DNA of 64,000 bases from PRO6 sp035565775 (GTDB taxonomy: Bacteria; Pseudomonadota; Alphaproteobacteria; Rhizobiales; Xanthobacteraceae): NCBI GenBank assembly GCA_035565775.1, contig DATMRW010000023.1, positions 1 through 64,000 on the forward strand, given 5' to 3'. Within the stretch, counting starts at the first letter, position 1; each line of letters starts with the position of its first letter. The notes below the pieces were generated by a model, which was given only the letters and a program-made list of their open reading frames with translations, was not told the origin of the DNA and did no database searches. Made by a program: the position numbers and the translations under genes. Below, one piece after another: positions 43,814 through 53,900 of this stretch.

Positions 43814-43856
43814 AAAAAGAAAAAGCCACTCGCGCCGGGAAGGCGTCGAATGGCTT
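43814..43856 (-). terminator. Leader terminator, the likely target of AmiR antitermination
   Basis: On the minus strand AAGCCATTCGACGCC pairs with GGCGCGAGTGGCTT (43823-43856, one bulge and one mismatch), followed by TTTTTCTTTTT. It lies about 300 bases upstream of the amidase and about 120 bases after the promoter, with no gene before it, so it is a leader terminator. Confidence 0.85.
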
Positions 43857-43863
43857 CATTGCC
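43852..43863 (-). promoter_or_regulatory. Candidate ANTAR hairpin P2
   Basis: GGC-AATGAA-GCC on the minus strand. The hexaloop has A at position 1 and G at position 4, as in ANTAR targets. The 3' arm GCC is also part of the terminator's 5' arm, so formation of P2 would prevent the terminator. The stem is only three perfect pairs. Confidence 0.55.
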
Positions 43864-43882
43864 GCATGGTTTGTTCTGTCAG

Positions 43883-43898
43883 CGAAGAGCTTTCTGCA
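43883..43898 (-). promoter_or_regulatory. Candidate ANTAR hairpin P1
   Basis: TGCAG-AAAGCT-CTTCG on the minus strand. It has four pairs (one wobble) around one mismatch and a hexaloop with A1 and G4. It lies 19 bases upstream of P2, the order expected for a dual ANTAR target. The stem is weak, so this is tentative. Confidence 0.45.
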
Positions 43899-43982
43899 AA
43901 CTTAGCTCGAGATCATCGTCCGGAACATCATTGGCCAGACGAAAAAGCCGCTTGCAGCGAGTGCTCATCCGCTATGAAAATA

Positions 43983-44012
43983 ATTGTAGTCAGAAGCCCG
44001 AAGCATTGTCAA
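43983..44012 (-). promoter_or_regulatory. sigma70-type promoter of the amidase operon
   Basis: TTGACA (-35, 44012-44007) and TACAAT (-10, 43988-43983) are separated by 18 bases on the minus strand. Transcription would start near 43976. The strong boxes fit a constitutively initiated, terminator-controlled operon. An ACTTA-TG-TAAGT palindrome lies just upstream at 44016-44027. Confidence 0.8.
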
Positions 44013-44098
44013 TTTACTTATGTAAGTGCGAGCATCTACACATGCCGCGTTAAACGCTGCGCGAAGAAAAGAACTTTCCAGTTTTCGGGAGACGAGTG

Positions 44099-45316
44099 AT
44101 GGCATCTGCGAGATTTGACATTGCAAAGGCTCCCGCGGCAAAGCCTTCGATCCCGCTGGGCCTGATGATTTCGCGCTCCGGTCCTTACCAGATGATCGGT
44201 GGGGAATTGCTCAAGGGAGCAATGATGGCCATCGCGGAAATCAACGACGACGAGCAGTTCGACTTTAGGTTTGCAGCGCATTTGCGCGATCCGCGCGGTG
44301 TCGTTGCCGCTTATGGCGAAGCGTGCTCGCAGCTTATTCGCGATGAGGGCGTCGATCATATCGTCGGCTGCTATACGTCCGCGTCGCGCAAGCAGGTGCT
44401 GCCAATCGTTGAGCAGATGAACCGGCTGTTGTGGCATCCGGCGCGCTATGAGGGTTTCGAGAGCAGCGACAACGTCATCTATGTCGGTGCGGCGCCGAAT
44501 CACACACTGATCCCGCTAGTCCAGCACATGATCAGCAAGATTTCGAGCAACGTGTTCTGCGTTGGATCGAACTATGTCTGGACCTGGGAAAACAACCGCG
44601 TCATGCGCGAAATCGTCGCGGGCGCGGGCGGAAAGGTGATTGCCGAGCGCCTGTTGGAACTCGGCGACATCGCGACTGCGCATATCGTGGATGAAATCAT
44701 GACCGTGCGCCCGCCGGTGATTTTCAATACGCTGGTCGGCGCATCGAGCTATCATTTCATTCGCGCGCTTCATGAGGCGATGATCCGCGATCGCATCAAG
44801 ATACCGATGGTCAGCTGCAGCCTGTGCGAGCCGGAACTGAAGCTGATCGGCGCGGATGCATCGATCGGCTGCATTTCTTCGTCGGCTTACTTCGCGGATA
44901 TCGAGAACGTCGAGAACCGCGCCTTCGTGCGTCGCTGGAAGGCGCGCTATGGCTTAGCGAGCGTGCCTTCGGTCGACAGCGTGTCGGTCTATGTCAGCAT
45001 CATGCTTCTTGCCCGCGCGATTCTGCGCGCGGGAACGAGCGCGGTCGACGCCGTGGCAAAGGCTGCGGCCAACCAGCGCTACGAATCGCCGCAGGGTCCG
45101 GTCTGGATCGACCCCGACAATAATCATTGCTTCCTGACATCGCGTTTGGCACGTTCGGCGCCCGGTTATCGTTTCAAAGTATTCTGGGAAGGGGACGCGC
45201 CAGAACGTCCTGACCCTTACCTGGCAAGATTGGATCTCGCAGCCGTCGGCGCCGCCGCAGTGGCAGGAAACAAAGGGGCAGCAAGATTGCCAAACCATCT
45301 TCGGATTGTGAAATGA
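44099..45316 (+). CDS. amiC: AmiC-like cytoplasmic amide sensor
   Basis: A 405-residue protein of the periplasmic-binding-like fold with no signal peptide. The start PLGLMISRSGPYQMIGGELLKG and the hinge region SNVFCVGSNYVW match AmiC, the negative regulator that binds AmiR and releases it when an amide is bound. Start chosen at ATG 44099 (GGGAG 8 bases upstream); a GTG lies one codon earlier. It overlaps amiR by four bases and is divergent from the amidase operon. Confidence 0.88.
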   Translation: MASARFDIAKAPAAKPSIPLGLMISRSGPYQMIGGELLKGAMMAIAEINDDEQFDFRFAAHLRDPRGVVAAYGEACSQLIRDEGVDHIVGCYTSASRKQVLPIVEQMNRLLWHPARYEGFESSDNVIYVGAAPNHTLIPLVQHMISKISSNVFCVGSNYVWTWENNRVMREIVAGAGGKVIAERLLELGDIATAHIVDEIMTVRPPVIFNTLVGASSYHFIRALHEAMIRDRIKIPMVSCSLCEPELKLIGADASIGCISSSAYFADIENVENRAFVRRWKARYGLASVPSVDSVSVYVSIMLLARAILRAGTSAVDAVAKAAANQRYESPQGPVWIDPDNNHCFLTSRLARSAPGYRFKVFWEGDAPERPDPYLARLDLAAVGAAAVAGNKGAARLPNHLRIVK

Positions 45317-45909
45317 CGCGATCGTCCTTTTCTGTCCGTGGCCGATGCGCGCTGGTCTCGATGGTGGGAGAGCGCGAAATCCTCGCGCTCCGCCGCCAGC
45401 TCTCGCGCCTCGGCATGACGATGGTTCAATCGGATCCGGCCAATCCGTTCGAGCCGTGCGATTTTGGCGACGTGCTTATTCTCGACCTTGATTCCGTGCC
45501 TGACGAGAAGGTGGTGGCCGGGCATGGCAAGCGGTTGCCCGTGGTCGCGCTGGTCGGCGTCGAAACGCCGAGCCGCCTCAACTGCCTCCTTGATCTCAAG
45601 CCGGCATCCTTCCTCATCAAGCCGCTGCGTTCCGCCGGGTTGTTCACTGCGCTTGCGGTGGCGTTCGAGCATGCCAGGCGCGAGCAGGAAATGATGACGC
45701 GCATCGAGCGTCTGGAAGAGCGCGTGCGCTCGCGGCGCATCGTGTTCGCTGCAATCCTTCAGGTCATGAAACTGCACGGCTTTGACGAGCCGGATGCTTT
45801 TGCAATGATCCGGCGCACCGCGATGAAGCAGCGCAAGACGGTGGAGCAGCTCAGCGCCGAGATCGTTGCGGCCGGCGGCCTCCCGGCCAAGGCGGTTCGC
45901 ATCGCCTGA
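45313..45909 (+). CDS. amiR: AmiR-like ANTAR antiterminator
   Basis: A 198-residue protein. The N-terminal receiver-like fold lacks the phospho-acceptor pattern and is followed by a helical linker (about 120-140, RREQEMMTRIERLEERVRSR). The C-terminal ANTAR three-helix domain has VFAAILQVMKLHGFDEPDAFAMIRRTAMKQRKT (key residues A, AF, IRR and AM). ANTAR domains bind dual hexaloop hairpins in nascent RNA and block terminators. It is coupled to amiC; the amidase leader is its expected target. Confidence 0.9.
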   Translation: MTRSSFSVRGRCALVSMVGEREILALRRQLSRLGMTMVQSDPANPFEPCDFGDVLILDLDSVPDEKVVAGHGKRLPVVALVGVETPSRLNCLLDLKPASFLIKPLRSAGLFTALAVAFEHARREQEMMTRIERLEERVRSRRIVFAAILQVMKLHGFDEPDAFAMIRRTAMKQRKTVEQLSAEIVAAGGLPAKAVRIA

Positions 45910-45922
45910 AGGGGAGTGCGAT

Positions 45923-48484
45923 CTAGGCGCGAAGCTTGTCCGCCGGCATCGGCCCTGCTGCGGCTGGCACAGGGATCTGCCAGATCTCCGACGCATAGTC
46001 GCGAATGGTCCGGTCAGCGGAAAACCACGCCATCCGCGCCGTGTTCAAAATGCTCATCTGCGACCATTGCGGCTGGGCGATCCAGATCCGGTCGATGCGT
46101 CGCTGCGTCTCGTAGTAGGAATCGAAGTCCGCGGCGACGAGATATTGGTCGCGGTAACGCAGGGCATCGGCGATCGGCGCGTAGCGGTCCGGGTCGCCCG
46201 GCGAGAAATCGCCGGCCGACAGGGCGCCGACAACGCGGGACAGGCGAGGCGAAGCCTCGATGGCCGCACTTGAGTCGAAGCCGGAGCGTTGCAGCTGGTG
46301 CACCTGATGGGCCTGCAGACCGAAGATGAAAATATTGTCCTCGCCGACAAAATTGCGAATTTCGATGTTCGCGCCGTCGAGCGTGCCGATGGTCAGTGCG
46401 CCGTTGAGCGAGAGCTTCATGTTGCCGGTGCCTGACGCCTCCATGCCCGCCGTCGAAATCTGCTCCGAGAGGTTCGCGGCCGGGATGATCCGCTCGGCGA
46501 GCGAGATGTTGTAGTCGGGCAGGAATACGATTTTGAGCAGACCGCGAATGGCGGCATCGTCATTGACGATTGCGGCCACGTCGTTGATCAGCCGAATGAT
46601 GAGCTTTGCATAGTGATAACTCGATGCCGCCTTGCCGGAGAAAAATTTGACGCGCGGGATCCAGCCGGCATCGGGGTCGTCCTTGATCGCCTGATACAGC
46701 GCGATGGCTTCCAGAATGTTCAGGAGCTGGCGCTTGTATTCATGGATGCGCTTGATCTGGATATCGAACAGCGCATGCGGGTTGACGTTGATGCCGACGC
46801 GGTCGGATGTGAGCTTCGTGAGTGCGAGCTTGTTCTGGCTCTTTGCGGCGTTGAAGCGCCGTTGAAACTCGCCGTCCTCCGCGTACCTCTCAAGCGCAAC
46901 GAGATACTGCGGATCGTCCAGCACGGCCTCGCCGCAGGCTTCGCAAAGCAGCTCGGTCAGATGCGGATTGCACTGCATCAGCCAGCGCCGGAATGTGATG
47001 CCGTTGGTCTTGTTGGTGATGCGACCGGGATAGAGTTCGTGCAGGTCGCGGAAAACGGTTTCCTTCATCAGATCGGTGTGGATCGCCGAGACGCCGTTGA
47101 TCGCGTGCGAGCCGACGAATGCAAGGTGGCCCATGCGGACGCGGCGCCCGTGGCCCTCGTCGATGAACGACACCGAGGCGCAGAACGCGGCGTCATCCGG
47201 CCGCCGTTTGGTCGCAAGGGCGAGATGCGCGGAATTGATGCGATAGATGATCTGCAGATGGCGCGGCAGAAACCTTTCGAACAGCGACACGGGCCAGCTT
47301 TCCAGTGCCTCGGGGAGCAGGGTGTGGTTGGTGTAGGAGAGGGTCTTGTTGGTGATGTGCCAGGCATGGTCCCATGCAACGCAATGATCATCGACAAGAA
47401 TGCGCATCAGCTCCGCGACCGCGAGGCTGGGATGCGTATCGTTGAGCTGGATGGCGACGCGATCCGGCAGAGTTTCGAGCGCACCCTCCGAACGCAGATG
47501 TCTTGCAACGATATCCTGCAGCGAGGCCGAGACGAAAAAATACTCCTGGCGTAATCGCAGCTCGCGACCGGCAGGTGTCTCGTCGCTGGGATACAGAAAT
47601 TTTGAGATCGCTTCTGCGCGCGCCTGCTCGGCCATCGCGCCGAGATAGTCGCCGCGATTGAACACTTCGAGGCGCAGCGGATCGGGCGAGCGCGCCGACC
47701 ACAGCCGCAGCGCATTAACGTGCTGACCGCGCCAGCCGACGATCGGTGTGTCATAGGCAACGGCCTCGACCGTCTCGTTCGGCTTCCAGACCGTGCGCTC
47801 GGCGCCGTCGGGTGCGGCGATCGTCTCGACCGTGCCGCCGAAGCGGACGTCGTATACCACATCGGAGCGGTGAAATTCCCACGGGTTGCCGAAGGACAGC
47901 CATTCGTCGGGATATTCCTGCTGCTCGCCATTGGTGATGATCTGGTGGAACAGGCCGTGGTCGTAGCGGATGCCATAGCCTTGCGCGGGAATGCCGAGGG
48001 TCGCCATGCTCTCCATGAAGCACGCCGCGAGCCGCCCGAGGCCGCCATTGCCGAGCGCTGCGTCCGGCTCAAGCTCGCGCAGTTCATCGAAGTTGAGGCC
48101 GAGATCGTCGAGCGCGAGCTGAAACTGTCGGAGCAGGCCGAGATTGCTCGCATTGTCAGTGAACAGCCGGCCGATCAGAAACTCCAGTGACAGATAGTAG
48201 ACGCGCTTGTGGCCGCTATCGTAATCGTTGCGCCGGGATTGCAGCCAGTGATGCGCGACGCGGTCGCGAAGTGCGAGGGCCGCGGCCATGTACCAATCGC
48301 GCTTGCTGGCGCGCGGAGTGTCCTTGCCAATGCTGAGCGCAAGCTTGGTCAGGATGCTGCTTTGGATGTCGGCTATCGTGTTCCCGTCGGCGGGCGGGAG
48401 GGGAGCGGCGTCTTTCGTGGCAGGAGCGTCCGAGGGGCGGTCGTTCATGGCAGATCTATCCATGGGGATCGAGACATCCGGCAT
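45923..48484 (-). CDS. glgP: Glycogen phosphorylase
   Basis: An 853-residue GT35 enzyme. The N-terminal stretch YYLSLEFLIGR and the C-terminal PLP region SEQISTAGMEASGTGNMK, with NGALTIGTLDGANIE, are signatures. It releases glucose-1-phosphate from glycogen. The ATG at 48484 gives a normal length; an alternative ATG lies at 48448. It converges with amiR (13 bases between stops). No other glycogen genes are nearby. Confidence 0.96.
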   Translation of the reverse strand: MPDVSIPMDRSAMNDRPSDAPATKDAAPLPPADGNTIADIQSSILTKLALSIGKDTPRASKRDWYMAAALALRDRVAHHWLQSRRNDYDSGHKRVYYLSLEFLIGRLFTDNASNLGLLRQFQLALDDLGLNFDELRELEPDAALGNGGLGRLAACFMESMATLGIPAQGYGIRYDHGLFHQIITNGEQQEYPDEWLSFGNPWEFHRSDVVYDVRFGGTVETIAAPDGAERTVWKPNETVEAVAYDTPIVGWRGQHVNALRLWSARSPDPLRLEVFNRGDYLGAMAEQARAEAISKFLYPSDETPAGRELRLRQEYFFVSASLQDIVARHLRSEGALETLPDRVAIQLNDTHPSLAVAELMRILVDDHCVAWDHAWHITNKTLSYTNHTLLPEALESWPVSLFERFLPRHLQIIYRINSAHLALATKRRPDDAAFCASVSFIDEGHGRRVRMGHLAFVGSHAINGVSAIHTDLMKETVFRDLHELYPGRITNKTNGITFRRWLMQCNPHLTELLCEACGEAVLDDPQYLVALERYAEDGEFQRRFNAAKSQNKLALTKLTSDRVGINVNPHALFDIQIKRIHEYKRQLLNILEAIALYQAIKDDPDAGWIPRVKFFSGKAASSYHYAKLIIRLINDVAAIVNDDAAIRGLLKIVFLPDYNISLAERIIPAANLSEQISTAGMEASGTGNMKLSLNGALTIGTLDGANIEIRNFVGEDNIFIFGLQAHQVHQLQRSGFDSSAAIEASPRLSRVVGALSAGDFSPGDPDRYAPIADALRYRDQYLVAADFDSYYETQRRIDRIWIAQPQWSQMSILNTARMAWFSADRTIRDYASEIWQIPVPAAAGPMPADKLRA

Positions 48485-48613
48485 CTATCGATGCGCTTGC
48501 TGCTGCGGGCGGTGTTGTTCCGCAGCGCAGATGACACTAACCCCAAAGGCCGCCGCCCGGTTCCCCTCCGCGATGTTACGGCGACCGTCTCTGCGCGCGA
48601 TGGTTTTGCCGCA

Positions 48614-49603
48614 TCAGTCCAGCACGATCTGATTGACCACATGGATGCGGCTTGGTGCGCCGTCGAGCACGCTCAGCAGATTGTGGGCCGTCTGCTGCGC
48701 CATGCGGTCATAGGCCTCGCGCGTCACGCCAGCGACGTGCGGAGCGCAGATCACGTTCGGCAGCGCCAGCAGGGGATTGTCGATCGGGGTCGGCTCCTGA
48801 TCGAAGACGTCGAGCCCGGCGCCGGCGAGCTGTCCCTGCTGCAACGCGTTGAACAACGCCTGTTCGTTGATGATACCGCCGCGCGCGGTGTTGATGAGAT
48901 AGGCGCTCGGCTTCATTCGCATGAGGCGCTCGGCACCGAAAAGGTCGGTAGTCTCCGCCGTCTTCGGGCAATGCAGGGTGATGAAATCGGCGCGGGCGGT
49001 CGCTGCGTTGAGATCGGTGACGGGTTCGCAATTTGCGGCGCTGATGTCGGCGGCGCTGCGATAGGGATCGTAGACCAGCACGGACATCTCCATCGCGAGG
49101 CAGCGTGCGGCGACGCGTGTGCCGATGCGGCCGAAGCCGACGATGAGAACGGTCTTGCCGTAGAGGTCATAGGGCGGGGATCGCAGCCGCTCGCTCCAGC
49201 GGTTGGTGCGGACCATTGCGTCCATCTCCGCGCCGCGTTTGGCGAGCGCCATCATCATGAAGAGGGCTGCTTCCGCCACCGAGGGTGAGTTGGCGATGTC
49301 GGTCACCATCAAGGGGATCTTGCGCCGGGTGAGGGCCTCGACATCGACGGCGTCGTAGCCGACGCCGATGCGCGCGACCACCTGCATGTCCTGCGCCGCA
49401 TCGAGCTCGGGGTCGCCGAATTTGGTGACGCCGAGGGCAATGCCCTGCACCGGGGCGTGGTGCTGGATGAGGGCGAGCAGATCACGCGCCTGAATGGTGG
49501 CGGGAAAGCCGATGGTGTCGATATCGGGGCGGGCCTGCAGAATGGCCCAGGCCGCGGGCGACATCGATTGGGGAACGAGCAGCCGTTTCTTGTTGGTCGT
49601 CAT
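48614..49603 (-). CDS. D-2-hydroxyacid dehydrogenase
   Basis: A 329-residue NAD-dependent enzyme. The Rossmann motif is in VLIVGFGRIGTRVA (about 151-164), catalytic Arg in NTARGGIINE, Glu in DVFDQEP and His in CAPHVAGVT. It interconverts a 2-oxo and a 2-hydroxy acid; the substrate is unknown. It is the phosphoglycerate/hydroxypyruvate/glyoxylate reductase type. It stands alone, 129 bases from glgP. Confidence 0.9.
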   Translation of the reverse strand: MTTNKKRLLVPQSMSPAAWAILQARPDIDTIGFPATIQARDLLALIQHHAPVQGIALGVTKFGDPELDAAQDMQVVARIGVGYDAVDVEALTRRKIPLMVTDIANSPSVAEAALFMMMALAKRGAEMDAMVRTNRWSERLRSPPYDLYGKTVLIVGFGRIGTRVAARCLAMEMSVLVYDPYRSAADISAANCEPVTDLNAATARADFITLHCPKTAETTDLFGAERLMRMKPSAYLINTARGGIINEQALFNALQQGQLAGAGLDVFDQEPTPIDNPLLALPNVICAPHVAGVTREAYDRMAQQTAHNLLSVLDGAPSRIHVVNQIVLD

Positions 49604-49749
49604 TGCGGGGCACCTGGTCTTGGCATTTGGATGAGACGAAGCTGAAGGGCGGAACTTTTTGCGGAGGCGGTTGGTTGTCGAAGTCCCAAGTCCGAACGGG
49701 ACCAGCCGCCGCGCGGCGAAGCGGCTGCATCATTGGCGGATACAGGATC

Positions 49750-49917
49750 ATGGAGCAGCAACGCAGTCATGCCGAGCGGGTCGCCAAGGTCCGCGACCAA
49801 AAAATCGCGGAGAATGAAAGCGCGCGCCAGAATGCATCCAGCATCCGGTTGTCGGCCTGGGCGGTGGGCGTTTTCGTTGTCGTCGCGCTCGCCATCGTTG
49901 CCTTGCGCTGGGCCTGA
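49750..49917 (+). CDS. Small membrane protein
   Basis: A 55-residue protein. The N-terminal 30 residues are charged and rich in Arg, Lys and Glu, likely helical; a single hydrophobic helix (about 34-54) ends with RWA. I do not recognise a family. The ATG at 49750 has AGGA 4 bases upstream. It diverges from the 2-hydroxyacid dehydrogenase and converges with the CoA transferase. Confidence 0.5.
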   Translation: MEQQRSHAERVAKVRDQKIAENESARQNASSIRLSAWAVGVFVVVALAIVALRWA

Positions 49918-49944
49918 TCCTGCCATCGGCGGCATCATCGGATC

Positions 49945-51150
<1,206 letters not shown>

Positions 51151-51454
51151 ATCGGCTTCGCTCCCGGATTTTTTCGTCTTGTTATTGTTCCGCCCGATTT
51201 CTTTCCCCTAGGGGCCGGACGTTGTTGGCCCATTTGAGCCGCGATGACCGCGCGATGCAACCTCTTCGGCGGAATGGCCGATGTCCATCGTCGACGGTCA
51301 TAGCCAGGACATGCGCAATGCGAATTGAAGAATGTTGTGACTGATAAAAATACCAAGGCTTGGCAGCTTGTGCTCGATTGGCTAGCCTTTTTGCAGATCG
51401 CGCGAAACGATGCGCCGGATCGGCGCGGCAAATTTTGCGATGTGGAGGCCTATG
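51151..51454. other. Intergenic region before the secreted protein gene
   Basis: About 300 bases without a supported gene. It holds the upstream region of the leftward CoA transferase and the rightward secreted-protein gene. A CCAAG-G-CTTGG palindrome lies at 51353-51363. I see no clear promoter boxes. The GGAGG at 51444-51448 is the ribosome-binding site of the next gene. Confidence 0.4.
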
Positions 51455-52126
51455 ATGACGCGCCTCGATCCTCCGGGCTGGATGCGTCGGTGCAGCGAGG
51501 CTTGTCTGCGCATCCTTGCGATCGGCCTGCTTGCGGCTTCGTTGATCCATATTATTCCTCCGCCGGCGCAGGCCAAAAATCTCTCGCCGGAAATTGCGCA
51601 GCTCTACAGTTCGGTTTCGATCTTGCCGCCGACGCCGCAAGGGATGACGGTGTGCTACGGCTTTGTCTGCCGCCGCCGTGCCGCGCTCGACTTCAGCGCG
51701 GCCGATCGCGCGGCGCTGACGCGGATCGTTCGCGCCGGGCAGTCGTCGCCAGCGGCCGAGCGCAAGGCGCTGCAGCAGGCGGTGATCTGGTTCGACCGTA
51801 AGGTCGGACCATCGCTTGGGACGAACAAGCGGGTCTCACACGCGGACTTCCGGCACCGCGCCGATCATCAGAATTTCGATTGCTGGGATACCACCCGGAA
51901 CGTCACCAGCCTGCTGCTGGTGCTGCAGGATTGGGGCGTGCTCAGGCACCATAGCGTCGGAGCGCCGCGCTATCGGGGCAATGCGCTGAAGCTGCAGACC
52001 CCGCACAACACCGCGGTTGTCGTGGAAAGGCAGACCAGGCGCGAATGGGTGGTCGACATGTGGACACGTGCCTATGCGGAACCGCCAGACGTCATGTCGG
52101 TCGAACAATGGGAGAGCGAAAAATGA
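51455..52126 (+). CDS. Secreted protein with possible transglutaminase-like triad
   Basis: A 223-residue protein with an N-terminal signal peptide ending near PAQAKN (about residue 40). The mature part holds CYGFVCRRR and then, in order, NFDCWDTTRN, TPHNTAVVVE and REWVVDMW. The Cys, His and Asp in that order and spacing resemble the bacterial transglutaminase-like cysteine protease fold; the match is by eye. Start ATG 51455 (GGAGG six bases upstream); an ATG lies one codon earlier. It is typical of conserved but unnamed proteins of this group. Confidence 0.75.
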   Translation: MTRLDPPGWMRRCSEACLRILAIGLLAASLIHIIPPPAQAKNLSPEIAQLYSSVSILPPTPQGMTVCYGFVCRRRAALDFSAADRAALTRIVRAGQSSPAAERKALQQAVIWFDRKVGPSLGTNKRVSHADFRHRADHQNFDCWDTTRNVTSLLLVLQDWGVLRHHSVGAPRYRGNALKLQTPHNTAVVVERQTRREWVVDMWTRAYAEPPDVMSVEQWESEK

Positions 52127-52203
52127 CGCCCGGCGATGGCTCGCCGCGGCGCAGGTGGTTACGTCGCTTCGTGCGGTATCCGCCGCCTTGCTTTGACGGA
52201 AGC

Positions 52204-52404
52204 TCAGACTTTGAGATTCTCAGCCGACGTCTTGCCGCGGTTGGCGATCTCTTCGTATTCCACGGTCTGACCTTCGCTGAGGCTCGTCAGTCCCGCCTTC
52301 TGAACTGCGGAAATATGGACGAAGACATCCTTCCCGCCGGTGTTCGGTTGAATGAAACCATAGCCCTTGGTCGCGTTGAACCACTTAACAGTCCCTGTAG
52401 GCAT
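52204..52404 (-). CDS. Cold-shock protein (CspA family)
   Basis: A 66-residue single cold-shock domain. RNP1 KGYGFIQP and RNP2 DVFVHIS are present. It binds single-stranded RNA/DNA as an RNA chaperone. I chose the ATG at 52404, preceded by GAGGGA, because it begins the domain with [12 protein letters not shown]; the longer frame to 52605 is untranslated leader. A long leader is typical for cold-shock genes. Confidence 0.95.
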   Translation of the reverse strand: MPTGTVKWFNATKGYGFIQPNTGGKDVFVHISAVQKAGLTSLSEGQTVEYEEIANRGKTSAENLKV

Positions 52405-52825
52405 TCCCTCGACTCCACGAATGGCACATTGCTTTTGGTACACGCTTGAGACGTAGCAACAAGCGAGCGCACGGAGAATAAGCAATTTATCCGGATCTTG
52501 ATAGACGGAAAAATGCGAGAATTTGCGCAGGAAGCAATGTGTTGCGGCGAATACCGGCGGCAGCAGCCCCAAGCGGTGCTCCGTGCAGCATCCCCCGCCG
52601 CGCAACTAAGAATTACCTTCGTCCCGATGATATCGGCGCCCGGCGGTAACATCCGCCGTCGCGGATCGACGCCGGTATTGTTCTTTCCTGATGTCGTGTG
52701 TGAAGGGAAGAACTTTTGTCGGTGGGTACTTTCTTCGCGCCCGGCCGCGGTTTCCGGCATCGATTTCTGGCGCCGGTTCCGCGGTATGCCTTCGGCGTCG
52801 GCGGCGCGGCGCCAGCGGTCGTTGC
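52405..52825. other. Upstream region of the cold-shock gene
   Basis: About 420 bases without a supported gene. The part next to the csp gene is probably its long 5' leader with a promoter further right; I could not assign the boxes. The far end, near 52790-52820, has GC-rich inverted repeats that may terminate the leftward ycjF-type gene. Nothing else is recognised. Confidence 0.45.
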
Positions 52826-53869
52826 CTAGCTTTCCTGCTCCTGCCTGCGCACCAGATCCTTGGCGAGATCGCCGAGCGAGGGGCGTGGCAGCGCCACGAA
52901 GGGCAGCGGCCGCGTCACGTCGATCGCGGCGAGACCGAGCCGCGCCGTCAGCAGGCCGTTGAGAATGCCTTCACCGAGCCGGGTGGAGAGCTTTGCAGCG
53001 ACGCCGTGGCCGAGCATCTGCTGGATCACGCTTTCGCTCGCCGCCATGCCGCCGGTGATAGCGAGGTGGGAGATCGTGTGACGCATCAGCGTGATCATGC
53101 CGAGCGCGCCGGGCCGCCCGCCGTAGAGGCGGGAAAGCTGGCGGACCAGCCGCAGCGCCGCCGCCAGAACGAACAAAATATCGATCAATGCGCGCGGGCT
53201 GATCGCGGTGACGAGCGACACCCGCTGCGCGGCGGCCGAGACAAGGCGGCGAGCCTCCTGATCCAGTGGCGTCATCAGCTCCCGCTCGGCGAGCCGGATC
53301 ATGTCGGCGCCGTCGATAATATCGGTGAGGTGGCTGCCGAGCCGCGCGCGGGCATAGGCGAGGCGGGGATTCTCGCGCGAGATCTTGAGCAGTTCCGCGA
53401 TGACCGGCGTGGCCTTGGCGCGGTCATCGGTGGCGATCGCCTCCGCGGCGTCGCGGTGCATCGCCTCAATGGCCGCAAGCCGGGAAAGGCCGAGCGCCTC
53501 GCGCGCGATGATCGCGACCAGCGCGATAACCATCAGGGCGGCGACGCCGGCGCCGAACCAGCCGAGCCCCTGGCTCCGCGCGTACAGGTCCTCGACCAGA
53601 TTGGCGACGCCGAGCCCGGCGCCGAGCAGCACCAGGCAGCCGAGCGCGCCCCAGAACAGGGCACTCCAGCGAAAGCCCCGGCGCGGCGGGACGTAGGGCT
53701 GTTCGACGACCTGCGGCAGGGCGGAAAAATCGGCCTCCGGCGTGATGCGAATGGTGCCGAGGGACAGCCGCGCGGTTTCCTCGCCGGGGTCGGTCACGAC
53801 CACACGGGGGTCGTCGAGCTTGAAGGTTTCGGGGCGGCGGGTGTCCTGCCGCGGCTCGCGTACCGTCAT
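52826..53869 (-). CDS. YcjF-like membrane protein (TIGR01620/DUF697)
   Basis: A 347-residue protein. A polar N-terminal region of about 85 residues is followed by two membrane helices (LFWGALGCLVLLGAGLGVANLV and AALMVIALVAII, positions about 90-135) and a helical DUF697 domain with PRALIDILFVLAAALRLV. It is the partner of the YcjX-type GTPase encoded 31 bases upstream. The pair is found widely in proteobacteria with an unclear stress-related function. Confidence 0.9.
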   Translation of the reverse strand: MTVREPRQDTRRPETFKLDDPRVVVTDPGEETARLSLGTIRITPEADFSALPQVVEQPYVPPRRGFRWSALFWGALGCLVLLGAGLGVANLVEDLYARSQGLGWFGAGVAALMVIALVAIIAREALGLSRLAAIEAMHRDAAEAIATDDRAKATPVIAELLKISRENPRLAYARARLGSHLTDIIDGADMIRLAERELMTPLDQEARRLVSAAAQRVSLVTAISPRALIDILFVLAAALRLVRQLSRLYGGRPGALGMITLMRHTISHLAITGGMAASESVIQQMLGHGVAAKLSTRLGEGILNGLLTARLGLAAIDVTRPLPFVALPRPSLGDLAKDLVRRQEQES

Positions 53870-53900
53870 CTTGGTGGGCTCCCTGGCACCGTCGGGCCGT

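Larger units (their letters stand above)
43519..43982 (-). promoter_or_regulatory. Structured leader of the amidase operon
   Basis: About 460 bases of untranslated RNA between the amidase promoter and start. In order on the minus strand are two candidate ANTAR hairpins, an intrinsic terminator, a nested structure (CATGGGCAG at 43689-43697 with CTGCCCATG at 43781-43789, enclosing the ten-pair stem 43730-43739/43748-43757), and hairpins at 43581-43598 (seven pairs) and 43551-43571 (six pairs). I see no gene in it. Confidence 0.7.
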
